Positions 17,299 through 26,863 are shown, counted from the first letter of the stretch. The stretch is 64,000 bases of DNA from Sphingomonas faeni (GCF_003053745.1 NZ_QAYE01000010.1:82893-146892); one strand, 5' to 3'. Notes: generated from the letters alone by a model not told the origin. Numbers and translations: made by a program.

Positions 17299-18056
17299 TA
17301 GCGCGCAGAGAACCCGTAGCGGACGAAGATCGCCTTGCCCGCAGGCGAGACGAGGAAGCGGCGAAAGCCCTCGGCCTCCGGATTCGTCGATGTCTTCAGC
17401 CGCGCGATCGGATAGGTGATCGCCGGGTGCGTTGCCTCAGGGAAGACACCGGCGATACGAACCTTGGCCGACGCCTTGGCATCGGTCGCGTAGACGATCG
17501 CGAGCGGCGCTGCGCCGCGCTCGACCAGTGCCAGCGTCGCGCGGACATTTTCCGCGCGCACCACCTTCGGCGACACCTGCGCCCAGACGCCGAGCTTTTC
17601 CAGCGATGCCTGGCCGTATTTTCCGGCGGGCACGGCGGTATCCGCCATCGCCAATGGTCCGGCGGTCAGTACGCGAACGAGCGCAGCGGGCGGGCGAACG
17701 GGGATGCGAACCTTGCTACCCGCCGGTGCCGCAACGACGAGGCGGTTGCCGAGGAACGTGACGCGGGTGCTGGCGACGATCAGGTTTTTCGCGGCGAGTG
17801 CGTTCATCCAGTCCTCGTCCGCCGACACGAACAAATCCGCCGGCGCACCGGACTCGACCTGCCGCGCGAGCGCTGAAGACGCCGCGAACGAGATCGTCGG
17901 CTTCACATGGCCCTTTTTCGCCCACGCATCGGCGGCGGCGGTCAGCGACTCCTGCAACGATGCGGCAGCGAGCACCAAAGGAGGGCGCCGTTGTGCATGC
18001 GCACCCGTCGCCCCAAGACTTGCCGCCATCACCAGCGCTGTCGTCAGATACCGCAT
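17298..18056 (-). CDS. modA: Molybdate-binding periplasmic protein
   Basis: A 252-residue solute-binding protein with a Sec signal (TTALVMAASLGATGAHA). ModA hallmarks: VLAAASLQESL after the signal, ISFAASSALARQVESGAPADLFVSAD with the anion-contacting serines, and a C-terminal FRRFLVSPAGKAIFVRYGF. It captures molybdate (or tungstate) for ModBC. A ModE-like box lies 30-54 bp upstream of its start. It is 79 bp downstream of the exopolysaccharide-type fusion gene on the same strand. Confidence 0.94.
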   Translation of the reverse strand: MRYLTTALVMAASLGATGAHAQRRPPLVLAAASLQESLTAAADAWAKKGHVKPTISFAASSALARQVESGAPADLFVSADEDWMNALAAKNLIVASTRVTFLGNRLVVAAPAGSKVRIPVRPPAALVRVLTAGPLAMADTAVPAGKYGQASLEKLGVWAQVSPKVVRAENVRATLALVERGAAPLAIVYATDAKASAKVRIAGVFPEATHPAITYPIARLKTSTNPEAEGFRRFLVSPAGKAIFVRYGFSAR

Positions 18057-18085
18057 GCCACCTACCTCTCGAACTCTGCGCGTAC

Positions 18086-18110
18086 CGATATATAGCGCCG
18101 GGCCATAACG
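18086..18110. promoter_or_regulatory. Candidate ModE-binding box upstream of modA
   Basis: The site reads CGATATATA-N7-GCCATAACG on the + strand. As I recall the E. coli ModE consensus, CGCTATATA-N6/7-TATATAACG, the left half matches 8 of 9 and the right half 6 of 9 with correct spacing. Its place just upstream of modA fits repression of the transporter when molybdate is plentiful. No ModE gene is in the window. Confidence 0.5.
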
Positions 18111-18135
18111 CCAGCCCGCGCGATATGTTGCGCGG

Positions 18136-21100
18136 CTAGTTCGCTGTGACCCGCCCGGTCCGGGCCAGCTTGCCCCAGCCGACCAGTGGCCCCCGCAGTG
18201 CCTGCGCGATCGCCTTCAGGACGACGTAGTACATTACCTGGCGGTAGCCGATACGCTGCGGGATCAGCAGCCAGAGCAGCCGCCAGCGTTCCTTGCGCTC
18301 AAGTGCAAACGCGATCGTCGCGGCAAGCAGATCAATCGCGGTGAAGATCAGCCAATAGGCGAGCATCGTATAGACGTCGTGGCTCGTCTGCTCCCAACCA
18401 TGCGCCTGCACCGCGACATAGGTCGAGGCGAAGCTGACCAGCAGCGCGAGATCGATGATCGGCGAGATCGACGCGAGCACGATCTGGAATACGATCGCCT
18501 GCGGCAATCCGACCCAGCCGAGCCCGCGCGGGTGCGACCGGCCGATCGCGGAGCGGTGTTTGTAGAGGCACTGCAACGTCCCGAACGCCCAGCGGAACCG
18601 CTGTTTGGCGAGCGCGCGGATAGTCTCGGGCGCCTCCGTCCAGGCGATCGCGAACTGGTCGTATTGCACCTTCCAGCCGTGGCGCTGGATCGCGATCGTC
18701 AGGTCCTGATCCTCGGCGAGCGTGTCATCGGGATAGCCGCCGACGCTGCGGATCGCCTCGAGCCGCCATGCGCCGACCGCCCCCGGCACGACGGTCATAG
18801 CGTTCAACCGCGCGAGTGCACGCCGCTCGAGGTTCTGCGCGGTGATGTATTCGAGCGCCTGCCATTTGGTGATCAGGTTCACGCGATTGCCGACCTTCGC
18901 GTTACCCGCGACCGCACCAAGCTTGGGATCGTCGAACCAGCGCGCGAGGCGGGCGATCGTCATCGGTTCGAACTGCGTATCGGCGTCGAGCGCAATCACG
19001 ATCTCGCCGCGCGCGAGTTCGAGCCCGCGGTTAAGCGCGCGTGCCTTGCCGCCGTTCTCCAGCGTCAGCAGGCGGACGCGGTCGTCGCCGGCGAATGCCT
19101 CGGCGACCACGCGGCTGGTGCCGTCGCTCGATCCGTCGTCTATGACGATGACCTCGATCGCGACGTCGTCCGACGCCAGCACGCCCTCGACGGCGCGGAC
19201 GATCACGCGCTCCTCGTTGAACGCCGGGATCATGACCGTCACGAACCGCGACGGGTCGATCGCCGGAAATACGGTCTTCAACTCGCGACGTGCCTGGATC
19301 AGCGCCAACGCGGAAAGTGCCAGGGCGCGCAAAATGCCGATCGTGATCGCGATGCCGAAGATCCAGCGGAGCGCGACGACGATGCCGCCGAGCGTGCTGA
19401 ACAACGCGAGATCGGCGACCGCGGCGACACGGTCGCTCGACGAGATCACCGGCATCGACTGGTTGCGTGACAGCCCGGCGAGCGTTGAGACGGGGACGAA
19501 GCTGTAGCCCATCGCGCGCAACCGCTCGATGATGATCGGCAGCGCCGCGACGGTCTCGGCGCGGTTGCCGCCGGCGTCGTGGAGCAGGATGACGTTACCG
19601 CTGCGCTCCGGGTTGCCCGCCTCGACGCCGGCAATGGTCCGGTCGATGATCGCCTGCACACCGGGGCGCTTCCAGTCGTCGGGATCGACGTGGAGACCGA
19701 CCGAAATATAGCCGCGCTGCTGCGCTTCGAGCGCGGGAAGGATTTCGTCCGCAGTGCTCGGCTCGGCATCGCCGAAATAGGGGGCGCGGAACAGCCGCAA
19801 CGACCGCCCCGTGAACGCCTGGAACAGGCGCTGCGTCGTGTTCAGCTCGTACTTCACCTGCCGCTGCGAGACGTTGGCGAGGTTCGGATGCGTATAGGTG
19901 TGGCTGCCGATCTCATGACCTTCGTCGACCATCCGCTGGAGCAAAGGCCGCTCCGTCAGCGCATTCTCGCCGATGACGAAGAACGTCGCGGGCGCATGCT
20001 CGCGCTTGAGGATGTCGAGGATCTGCGGCGTCCATTCGGGATCGGGCCCGTCGTCGAACGTCAGCGCCAGTTGCTTCGGACGATAGCCGGTTCGCACCAC
20101 GACATAGGGCGACGGCATCCGCGTGAAGTTGACGTCGGCGATCGTGCCGTCCTTCGCCGGGACCGCGTCGCGGATGCCGGTAACGGGCTCGGCGGCGATC
20201 TTGAGGATCTCTCCGCTGCCCTCGATATCGACATTGGTGCCGGCGGGCATGTTATCGATCGAATCGGGGATCGGCAGTTTCCGATGATCGCGACCCCAGA
20301 TCGACCAGAGCCCGGGATCCTCCGACCCGAGACGCCAGAGCGCCACGCTGCCGAGACCCGCCTTTTGCAGGAACGCAATCTGGTTGTACGCCGATGCTGC
20401 ATCGAGCAGCCAGACCTGGTGCTGCACGCCGCCCTCCGAATAGGCGAAGCTGCTGTTGCCACTGGTCTTGTCGAAAGTCGGGACGGTGCCCGAGTCCGCT
20501 GCAGCCTGCCATGCCTCCTCGACGTCGAGCGCATCGCCGTTGCCGCTGTCCGCACCAGCATGCCAATCATACGCGTAGGAGCCGATCGCCACGACCAGTT
20601 TCGACGGGGGAATGCCGCGCGCTGCGTCGGCGACCATGCGCGCGAACCAGCGTTGCGACGCGATCGGGCCGGGTGCGCCGCTCGTCTCGTGCTCGTCATA
20701 GGCCATCAGGAAGACCTTGTCGGTCACCTTGGCATAGGCGGGCAGGCTCCAGTCGGGGTTGGCAACCGGCGCCGCGATCGCGACGACCCAACCGCGGGAT
20801 GCGAACCGCGCGCGCGTCTCGGCGAGGAAGGCGCGGTAGTTGGGCTGCGCCGATGCGGGCAGGTCCTCGAAATCGTAGAACACACCGCCGGCATGGTTCG
20901 CGCTGAGGAACGGTACGAGCTTATCCAGGAAGGCCGCGCGCGCCTTCGGGTCGGCGAACAAAGCCGCGCTGCCCGCACCGTCCCAGTTCCCGTCGACGGC
21001 GTTCTGCACCATCGGCAGGATCATCGGGCGGTGCACCGCCTTGTTGAGGATGTCGCGCCCGGCCTGGTCGCGGAACACCGTGATGTGGTGATCCTTGCCC

Positions 21101-21504
21101 GTGATCGAGACCCAGCCGGGAATCAGCCAGTCGAGTTGTTCGACGTGGCGCGCGAGGCTTGCCGTGCTCGCCTCGTCCCACGGCGCGTGGAAGGCGATCG
21201 CGAGCGGCGGGTTGGCGCCGTTGCCAACACCGGGCTTAGCCGCGCTCGTCCCGAACAGTTGCCTGGCGTAGTAGTTGAGGTCGCGCCGGGTCTCGCGAAG
21301 AATGCCGCCGCGCGGCGCGGGCAGCTTGTGGAGCGCGGGATGCTCGGGCTCGATCGGCAGCAACGGCGCGGTCGGCACCGCGCCGATCGAGACGGCGAAC
21401 ATCGCGATCGACAACAGCAGCAGCGCAATGAACGCCGCGACGCCAAACGTGAATCGCCGGCGACGACGGCCGCTTGCATCATAGAATACGGGATTGAGCG
21501 ACAT
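18136..21504 (-). CDS. Three-domain membrane protein: GH18-like, NodB polysaccharide deacetylase and processive GT2
   Basis: A 1122-residue fusion. A membrane helix lies at residues ~18-42. Residues ~90-405 resemble a GH18 hydrolase, with the catalytic-type GGVFYDFED (D211, E213) and VFLMAYDEHE. Residues ~475-675 are a NodB deacetylase with metal-site TFDDGPD (482-488), SHTYTHP (534-540), FRAPYFGD and ILLHDAGG. After helices at ~695-735, residues ~750-980 form a family 2 glycosyltransferase with VIDDGSSDG, DADT (840-843), AEDQD (930-934) and QRFRW (968-972), the processive QxxRW signature; further helices follow. It probably makes, deacetylates and trims a beta-linked amino-sugar polymer at the inner membrane. 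The ATG at 21504 gives the usual short cytoplasmic lead; the frame is open 45 nt further up. Confidence 0.92.
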   Translation of the reverse strand: MSLNPVFYDASGRRRRRFTFGVAAFIALLLLSIAMFAVSIGAVPTAPLLPIEPEHPALHKLPAPRGGILRETRRDLNYYARQLFGTSAAKPGVGNGANPPLAIAFHAPWDEASTASLARHVEQLDWLIPGWVSITGKDHHITVFRDQAGRDILNKAVHRPMILPMVQNAVDGNWDGAGSAALFADPKARAAFLDKLVPFLSANHAGGVFYDFEDLPASAQPNYRAFLAETRARFASRGWVVAIAAPVANPDWSLPAYAKVTDKVFLMAYDEHETSGAPGPIASQRWFARMVADAARGIPPSKLVVAIGSYAYDWHAGADSGNGDALDVEEAWQAAADSGTVPTFDKTSGNSSFAYSEGGVQHQVWLLDAASAYNQIAFLQKAGLGSVALWRLGSEDPGLWSIWGRDHRKLPIPDSIDNMPAGTNVDIEGSGEILKIAAEPVTGIRDAVPAKDGTIADVNFTRMPSPYVVVRTGYRPKQLALTFDDGPDPEWTPQILDILKREHAPATFFVIGENALTERPLLQRMVDEGHEIGSHTYTHPNLANVSQRQVKYELNTTQRLFQAFTGRSLRLFRAPYFGDAEPSTADEILPALEAQQRGYISVGLHVDPDDWKRPGVQAIIDRTIAGVEAGNPERSGNVILLHDAGGNRAETVAALPIIIERLRAMGYSFVPVSTLAGLSRNQSMPVISSSDRVAAVADLALFSTLGGIVVALRWIFGIAITIGILRALALSALALIQARRELKTVFPAIDPSRFVTVMIPAFNEERVIVRAVEGVLASDDVAIEVIVIDDGSSDGTSRVVAEAFAGDDRVRLLTLENGGKARALNRGLELARGEIVIALDADTQFEPMTIARLARWFDDPKLGAVAGNAKVGNRVNLITKWQALEYITAQNLERRALARLNAMTVVPGAVGAWRLEAIRSVGGYPDDTLAEDQDLTIAIQRHGWKVQYDQFAIAWTEAPETIRALAKQRFRWAFGTLQCLYKHRSAIGRSHPRGLGWVGLPQAIVFQIVLASISPIIDLALLVSFASTYVAVQAHGWEQTSHDVYTMLAYWLIFTAIDLLAATIAFALERKERWRLLWLLIPQRIGYRQVMYYVVLKAIAQALRGPLVGWGKLARTGRVTAN

Positions 21505-21633
21505 GGAGCGAGTATCAACCGGCCGAAGGAAAACGGCAACTCGCCGCAACGTTGCGCTACAATGCCGTTGGCGCGAGCGCTGCTGAAAAATGCGTCACGC
21601 ATAGTTTAGGTAGCGGTGCGGCTACTACTGCAT

Positions 21634-21744
21634 CCCCTCCCGCAAGCGGGAGGGGACCGAGGGATGGGCGCCCGGCTTGAGCGAGCGCTGCCGCCGGTAA
21701 CAGCGCGAGCCCACCCCCGCCCCCTCCCGTATGCGGGAGGGGGG
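21634..21744. repeat. Paired palindrome, CCCCTCCCGCAAGCGGGAGGGG family
   Basis: Two near-identical hairpins, about 21634-21655 and 21721-21743, flank about 65 bp between the divergently oriented fusion gene start and the 3' end of the next TonB receptor gene. The same core recurs at 34413-34495, marking a repeat family. Confidence 0.75.
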
Positions 21745-21752
21745 AAGTCAAA

Positions 21753-24074
21753 TCAGCGGAACTTGCCGCTGAGCGATACGCCGATGATCCGCGGTTCGTT
21801 GAACACCGCCGCCATGTAGTTCTCGATCACACCCTTGAGGTTCTTCTCGCCGGTGATGTTGCGCGCGAACACGGCGAACTCGTACGCATCGTCCGGCGCG
21901 GCGTAGCCGATCTTCAGGCCGCCTTCGAAGTTGCCGTTCGCGGTGAACTCCTTGGTCTTGTACAACACGAACTGCGTGTAGCCCTGGATGTTGAAGTCGC
22001 CCGCGATGAAAGCACGACCGCCATTGCCGAGCGGCTGGTCGTAGCGCGCAGTGAGGTCGACGTTATACTCCGGCGCGTTGGGCAAAGGGTTGCCGTTGAT
22101 CTGCGCGAAAGTGTTCGCGCCGACCTTTACCGTCGGATCCTTGACCGTGCAGACAACGATGCCGTTCAGAATGCAGACTTGCGCGTAGACACGCTTGTCG
22201 CGGATTGCACTGTGCAACAGGCTCAACCCCGCACCCAGCGTCAGGTTCGGCACCGGCTTCCAGTTCGCCTCGGCTTCCATACCGTACGCTTCGGCCTTGT
22301 CAGCGTTGAACAGGACCCCGTTGCCATTCACGTCGTTGCCGTTGAGCTGGATATCTTTCACGCGGTAGCCGAACACCGTCGCGTTGAGGGTGAGCGTGTT
22401 GTCGAGCAAACGGGTCTTGATACCCGTCTCCCACGACAGGATCGTCTCCGAGTTCGCGGTCGTGAAATCCGCGTTGAACACCGCCGAACGGCCCTGAATG
22501 GTTGGGCCGCGGAAGCCTTGCGCGACACGCGAATACAGGCTGATGTCGGGGTTCACCTGATACAGGATGCTCGCGTCCCAGCTCGGCTTTGTTGCCTTCA
22601 ACGTGACATCGCGACGGCCCGAATACGTGGCGACCGCTGCCTTAAGCAGTTCGGTCCGCTTCTTGTCTTCGGTAATGCGCCCGCCTGCCGTGACGGTCAG
22701 ATTCGGCATAAGTTCATAGCTGACCTGGCCGAAGCCCGCCCAAGACGTATTCACGTCATGCAACCGCACCCAGTTGTTCGGGTTCGGCGCGACGCCGTTC
22801 GGGTCGGTCGCCTTCAGAAAATACGCACGCTGGTAGAAGTCGGTAATGTCGCGGCTGTCGAAATAGAGCCCGCCGATCTGCCAGTTGAACCTGCCACCCG
22901 GCGTTCCTGCCAATCGCACCTCCTGCGACCATTGATCGAGATCGCGGATCTGCCCCTGGCTCTGGCCGTATTGAAGGCGCCCGGTGTAGTTCACCGCGGC
23001 ACCGCCATCGGTATCGCCGCGGCTGAAGCCTGACGTGGTTTCGTACGCGGTGATCGACGTCAGCGTGACCGGACCGAAGTCATAGGCAGCGCGGGCCGAG
23101 CCGCCATAGGTGTTGTAGCTCTGCGGGTTGTCGTTCGCTTCGTCGTACGACACCACGTTGCGCGGCTCGGCCGACACGTCGTTCGATCCTTTCTTGAGCG
23201 CGCCGCGGTGGAACAGCGTCGACGTGCCGTCATACCAGCGCGCATGGCCCGACAGGTCGAGCGTGAAGTGCTCGCCCGGCGTCAGGGCGAGCTGAACCCG
23301 GACGTTGCGATCGTCGAAGCCGCCCATCGCGTCCTTGCGCGGCGTCGCGGTGTTGTCGAGGCTCCTGCCCGCAAAGACGTTGTCGACATAGTTCTCGCGG
23401 TGCTGGATCAGCGTCGAGAGGCGGATCGACAGAACGTCCTTGATCAGCGGACCGCCCACGCCGGCGTCGAGGCTGACGCTGTTGTACGAGCCGACCGAGG
23501 CCGACGCGCGGCTCTCGAAATCGTTGGTCGGCTTGTTCGTGTCGAACTTGATGATGCCGGCGGTGGTGTTGCGCCCGAACAGCGACCCTTGCGGACCGCG
23601 CAGGACTTCAACCTGGCGGACGTCGAACACCGGGTTCGACTTCAGCACGACATGCTCGAGGATCACGTCGTCCTGGATGATCGTGACCGGCTGCGATGCG
23701 CCGAGGTAGAAATCGATGTTGCCGAGGCCGCGGATGTAGAACCGCGGGAAGATGCGGCCGGTCGTCGATTCGACGTACAGCCCGGGGACGCGACCCGACA
23801 GTGCGAGCAGCGTATCGTCCCCGCCTGCGGTATAGGCGCGCAATGCATCGCCCGACGCGACGCCGACCGAGAGCGGCACCTTCTGGAGGTTTTCCGAACG
23901 GCGCTCCGCGGTGACGACAATGTCGTCCAAGCCTTCCTCGGGAGCAGACTGCCCAGCCTGAGTCTGGGCCTGATCCTGGACCGGCGCGACCTGTGCGAAC
24001 GCAGCCGATCCACCCACAATCGAACCAAACGCGACGCCGAGCATCAACGCCGACTTAACGACCGAAATCTTCAA
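21753..24074 (-). CDS. TonB-dependent receptor
   Basis: An outer-membrane receptor of about 773 residues. The signal peptide ends GSAAFAQ; a TonB box DDIVVTAERR follows at about residue 50, then plug motifs VEVLRGPQGSLFGRNTTAG and a 22-strand-type barrel. The start is uncertain: a TTG at 24074 with GGGGA 8 nt upstream gives a signal peptide of normal length (KISVVKSALMLG start), while an ATG further upstream would add about 25 unlikely residues, so I chose the TTG. The plug sequence is typical of sphingomonad receptors for complex carbohydrates, siderophores or aromatics; the ligand cannot be told. Confidence 0.9.
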   Translation of the reverse strand: MKISVVKSALMLGVAFGSIVGGSAAFAQVAPVQDQAQTQAGQSAPEEGLDDIVVTAERRSENLQKVPLSVGVASGDALRAYTAGGDDTLLALSGRVPGLYVESTTGRIFPRFYIRGLGNIDFYLGASQPVTIIQDDVILEHVVLKSNPVFDVRQVEVLRGPQGSLFGRNTTAGIIKFDTNKPTNDFESRASASVGSYNSVSLDAGVGGPLIKDVLSIRLSTLIQHRENYVDNVFAGRSLDNTATPRKDAMGGFDDRNVRVQLALTPGEHFTLDLSGHARWYDGTSTLFHRGALKKGSNDVSAEPRNVVSYDEANDNPQSYNTYGGSARAAYDFGPVTLTSITAYETTSGFSRGDTDGGAAVNYTGRLQYGQSQGQIRDLDQWSQEVRLAGTPGGRFNWQIGGLYFDSRDITDFYQRAYFLKATDPNGVAPNPNNWVRLHDVNTSWAGFGQVSYELMPNLTVTAGGRITEDKKRTELLKAAVATYSGRRDVTLKATKPSWDASILYQVNPDISLYSRVAQGFRGPTIQGRSAVFNADFTTANSETILSWETGIKTRLLDNTLTLNATVFGYRVKDIQLNGNDVNGNGVLFNADKAEAYGMEAEANWKPVPNLTLGAGLSLLHSAIRDKRVYAQVCILNGIVVCTVKDPTVKVGANTFAQINGNPLPNAPEYNVDLTARYDQPLGNGGRAFIAGDFNIQGYTQFVLYKTKEFTANGNFEGGLKIGYAAPDDAYEFAVFARNITGEKNLKGVIENYMAAVFNEPRIIGVSLSGKFR

Positions 24075-24256
24075 GATGATATTCCCCAATAGTGCGGCGG
24101 CGTCCCTGACGACCGGCCGCACATCCCAATACGCAATGTCTCTACGCGCCATCGACCGCCCTCCCCGGACGGCCCGACGACGCCTCGCGACGCTCACTCC
24201 CCGACCGGGCGGTTAGGCCGGGAATGTGTTGGTATGATGACAGTTGGTTACGGAGA

Positions 24257-24529
24257 TTACGGGTAATCTCGACGCGCATGTACGACGTTGATCACCTCGA
24301 TCGTGTCCGAGACAATACGGTAGATCAAAAGATAATTGGGATGCACGACAGCTTCGCGCGTACCGTCAGCCCTGCCCGGCCGATACATGAACGGGTGATC
24401 GGCAAGACGATCAGCGCATGCCTCGATCAATGTCGATAGGCGTGACGCAGCGCTCAGATTCCGATCGGCGATATACTCTAGAATAGTGGTGGCATCCTCG
24501 ACCGCCTCGGGGCGCCAAATAAGTTTCAG
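24257..24529 (-). CDS. RelE/ParE-family toxin with apparent CTG start
   Basis: A 90-residue protein of the RelE/ParE fold: KLIWRPEAVEDATTILEYI at the N terminus, DHPFMYRPGRADGTREAVVHPNYLLIYRI in two parts of the core, and IEVINVVHARRDYP at the end. Members inhibit gyrase or cleave mRNA on ribosomes. It directly follows the antitoxin gene. No ATG, GTG or TTG in this frame lies close; the only sensible start is CTG at 24529, in a CTGA overlap with the antitoxin stop, where an ATGA overlap would be expected. The start may thus be weak or mutated, lowering toxin output, or the toxin may be silent. Confidence 0.78.
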   Translation of the reverse strand: MKLIWRPEAVEDATTILEYIADRNLSAASRLSTLIEACADRLADHPFMYRPGRADGTREAVVHPNYLLIYRIVSDTIEVINVVHARRDYP

Positions 24530-24714
24530 CGATCTCCGCCTGACCGATCGATGGACGACACAACCAATCTCATGGCAGCAATGGCATCTTCGTGGGCGAT
24601 AGATGGACGAGGGTCCGCCAAAGATCGCGCGACCTTTTCGCGCAGCCAGCGATCATAGGCTTCCGCGGAGATCGGCGACTCGGACTCAAGGGGTTTGAGT
24701 GAGACTTGCGCCAT
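24526..24714 (-). CDS. Type II antitoxin, stability-determinant (RelB-like) family
   Basis: A 62-residue acidic/polar protein with the motif AYDRWLREKVARSLADPRPSIAHED in its centre (given in part: YDRWLREKV and DPRPSI), which I recognise from antitoxins called stability determinant that pair with ParE/RelE toxins. It should bind and neutralise the toxin encoded immediately downstream and probably autorepress. It is monocistronic with the toxin and lies 143 bp downstream of the lepA stop on the same strand. Confidence 0.82.
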   Translation of the reverse strand: MAQVSLKPLESESPISAEAYDRWLREKVARSLADPRPSIAHEDAIAAMRLVVSSIDRSGGDR

Positions 24715-24857
24715 TAGACAAGCTTAGGCTTGCCACGACGGATTGCAACGTGGTCGCGCCGCGGCAAAGCCACGTCGTCGGACGACACGACCGAGGATAA
24801 GCTCGGCCGGTCGCCGTCCGGCTAGACGCTTAATCTTCGTCCAAGCAGAGCTTGGCC

Positions 24858-26678
24858 TCAGGCGTCGTCGCCCATCCGCAGCGCCGCAATGAACGCCTCC
24901 TGCGGGATGCTGACCGAACCGTATTCGCGCATCTTCAGCTTGCCCTTCTTCTGCTTTTCCAGAAGCTTCTTCTTGCGGCTCGCGTCGCCGCCATAGCATT
25001 TGGCGGTCACGTCCTTGCGCATCGCACTGATCGTCTCGCGCGCGATCACCTTGCCGCCGATCGCCGCCTGGATCGGGATCTTGAACAGATGGCGCGGGAT
25101 CAGCTCCTTCAAGCGCTCGACCATGCCACGGCCGCGCACTTCGGCGGTGCCGCGGTGGACGATCATGCTGAGCGCGTCGACCGGCTCCTCGTTGACCAGG
25201 ATGCCCATCTTGACGAGGTCGCCCTCGCGGTAGCCGATCTGGTGGTAATCGAAGCTGGCATAGCCCTTCGACATCGACTTCAACCGATCGTAGAAATCGA
25301 ACACCACTTCGTTCAGCGGCAGTTCGTAGGTCGCCTGCGCGCGACCGCCCACATAAGTGAGGTTCTTCTGGATACCGCGACGGTCCTGGCACAGCTTCAG
25401 GACGCTGCCGAGATACTCGTCGGGGACGTAGATCGTCGCCTCGATCCACGGTTCGCTGATCGTCGCGATCTTGTTGGGCTCGGGCATGTCGGCGGGGTTG
25501 TGCAGCTCGATATGCGTCGTGCCGGACGGATCGGGGTGGGTCAGCTCGATCTCGTATACGACGGAAGGCGCGGTGGTGATCAGGTCCAGATCATATTCGC
25601 GCGTCAGCCGCTCCTGGATGATCTCCAGATGCAGCAGCCCGAGGAACCCGCAGCGGAAGCCGAAGCCCAATGCCGCCGACGTCTCCATCTCGAACGAGAA
25701 GCTTGCATCGTTCAACCGCAGCTTCGAGATGCTCTCGCGCAGCTTCTCGAACTCGGCGGCATCGACCGGGAACATCCCGCAGAACACGACCGGTTGGACT
25801 TCCTTGAAGCCCGCGAGGGCCTCCAGCGCAGGACGCTTCGCATCGGTGATCGTGTCGCCGACGCGGGTTTGCGCGACCTCTTTGATCTGCGCGGTGATGA
25901 AGCCCATCTCGCCGGTGCCGAGCTCGGTCAGTTGCTCGATCTTCGGGCGGAAACAGCCGACCCGGTCGACCAGATGCATCGTCCCGGTCTGCATGAACTT
26001 GATCTGCTGGCCCTTTTTCAGGACGCCGTCGATCACGCGCACCAGGATGACGACGCCGAGATACGGGTCGTACCAGCTGTCGACGAGCATCGCCTTCAGC
26101 GGCGCCTCCGGGTCGCCGCTGGGCGGCGGGATCTTGGTGACGATCGCCTCAAGAATCTCGACGATGCCGATCCCGGACTTCGCCGACGCGAGCACCGCGC
26201 CGGACGCGTCGATGCCGATCACGTCCTCGATCTCCTTGCGCACCTTCTCCGGTTCGGCGGCGGGCAGGTCGATCTTGTTGATGACCGGCACGATCTCGTG
26301 GTCGTGCTCGATCGACTGGTAGACGTTGGCGAGCGTCTGCGCCTCGACGCCCTGCGCGGCATCGACCACCAGCAGCGCGCCTTCGCACGCGGCCAGGCTG
26401 CGGCTGACCTCGTAGGCGAAGTCGACGTGGCCCGGCGTGTCCATCAGGTTGAGGACGTAATCGAGACCGTCCTTGGCTTTGTACGCGAGACGCACGGTCT
26501 GCGCCTTGATCGTGATCCCGCGCTCCTTCTCGATGTCCATGTTGTCGAGCACCTGCTCGGACATCTCGCGCGCGGTCAGGCCACCAGTTTCCTGGATCAG
26601 CCGGTCGGCAAGCGTCGACTTGCCATGGTCGATATGGGCGATGATGGAAAAATTGCGGATGCGGTCGAGCGGAGTCAT
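24858..26678 (-). CDS. lepA: Elongation factor 4 (LepA)
   Basis: A 606-residue translational GTPase with G1 AHIDHGKSTLADRL, G2 region KERGITIKAQTVRL, G3 DTPGHVDFAYEV and G4 NKIDLP, followed by EF-G-like domains and the unique LepA C-terminal domain, rich in basic residues (SRKKKLLEKQKKGK) near the end. It acts on ribosomes during initiation/elongation under stress. Full length for the family. The start at 26678 places the G1 motif at residue ~17 as usual. Confidence 0.98.
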   Translation of the reverse strand: MTPLDRIRNFSIIAHIDHGKSTLADRLIQETGGLTAREMSEQVLDNMDIEKERGITIKAQTVRLAYKAKDGLDYVLNLMDTPGHVDFAYEVSRSLAACEGALLVVDAAQGVEAQTLANVYQSIEHDHEIVPVINKIDLPAAEPEKVRKEIEDVIGIDASGAVLASAKSGIGIVEILEAIVTKIPPPSGDPEAPLKAMLVDSWYDPYLGVVILVRVIDGVLKKGQQIKFMQTGTMHLVDRVGCFRPKIEQLTELGTGEMGFITAQIKEVAQTRVGDTITDAKRPALEALAGFKEVQPVVFCGMFPVDAAEFEKLRESISKLRLNDASFSFEMETSAALGFGFRCGFLGLLHLEIIQERLTREYDLDLITTAPSVVYEIELTHPDPSGTTHIELHNPADMPEPNKIATISEPWIEATIYVPDEYLGSVLKLCQDRRGIQKNLTYVGGRAQATYELPLNEVVFDFYDRLKSMSKGYASFDYHQIGYREGDLVKMGILVNEEPVDALSMIVHRGTAEVRGRGMVERLKELIPRHLFKIPIQAAIGGKVIARETISAMRKDVTAKCYGGDASRKKKLLEKQKKGKLKMREYGSVSIPQEAFIAALRMGDDA

Positions 26679-26786
26679 GGCGCGCTCCTAGCAGCGACAC
26701 CGCGTGTGCGATAGATCGTGGACACACTCCATAATTGTCTTGAACGTTCGGGATGTCGCGGCTAGGGCGCTCACCGGCAATGTTGT

Positions 26787-26863
26787 CGGGGCGTGGCGCA
26801 GTCTGGTAGCGCACTGGTCTCGGGGTCCAGGGGTCGTAGGTTCGAATCCTATCGCCCCGACCA
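26787..26863 (+). tRNA. tRNA-Pro (CGG anticodon)
   Basis: A 77-nt cloverleaf: acceptor CGGGGCG pairs with CGCCCCG, D arm GCGC-AGTCTGGTA-GCGC, anticodon arm CTGGT-CTCGGGG-TCCAG with anticodon CGG (T-T pair at 31-39, known in tRNA-Pro), T arm GTAGG-TTCGAAT-CCTAT, discriminator A and encoded CCA. It reads CCG proline codons. It lies between the divergent lepA promoter and rcdA. Confidence 0.95.
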
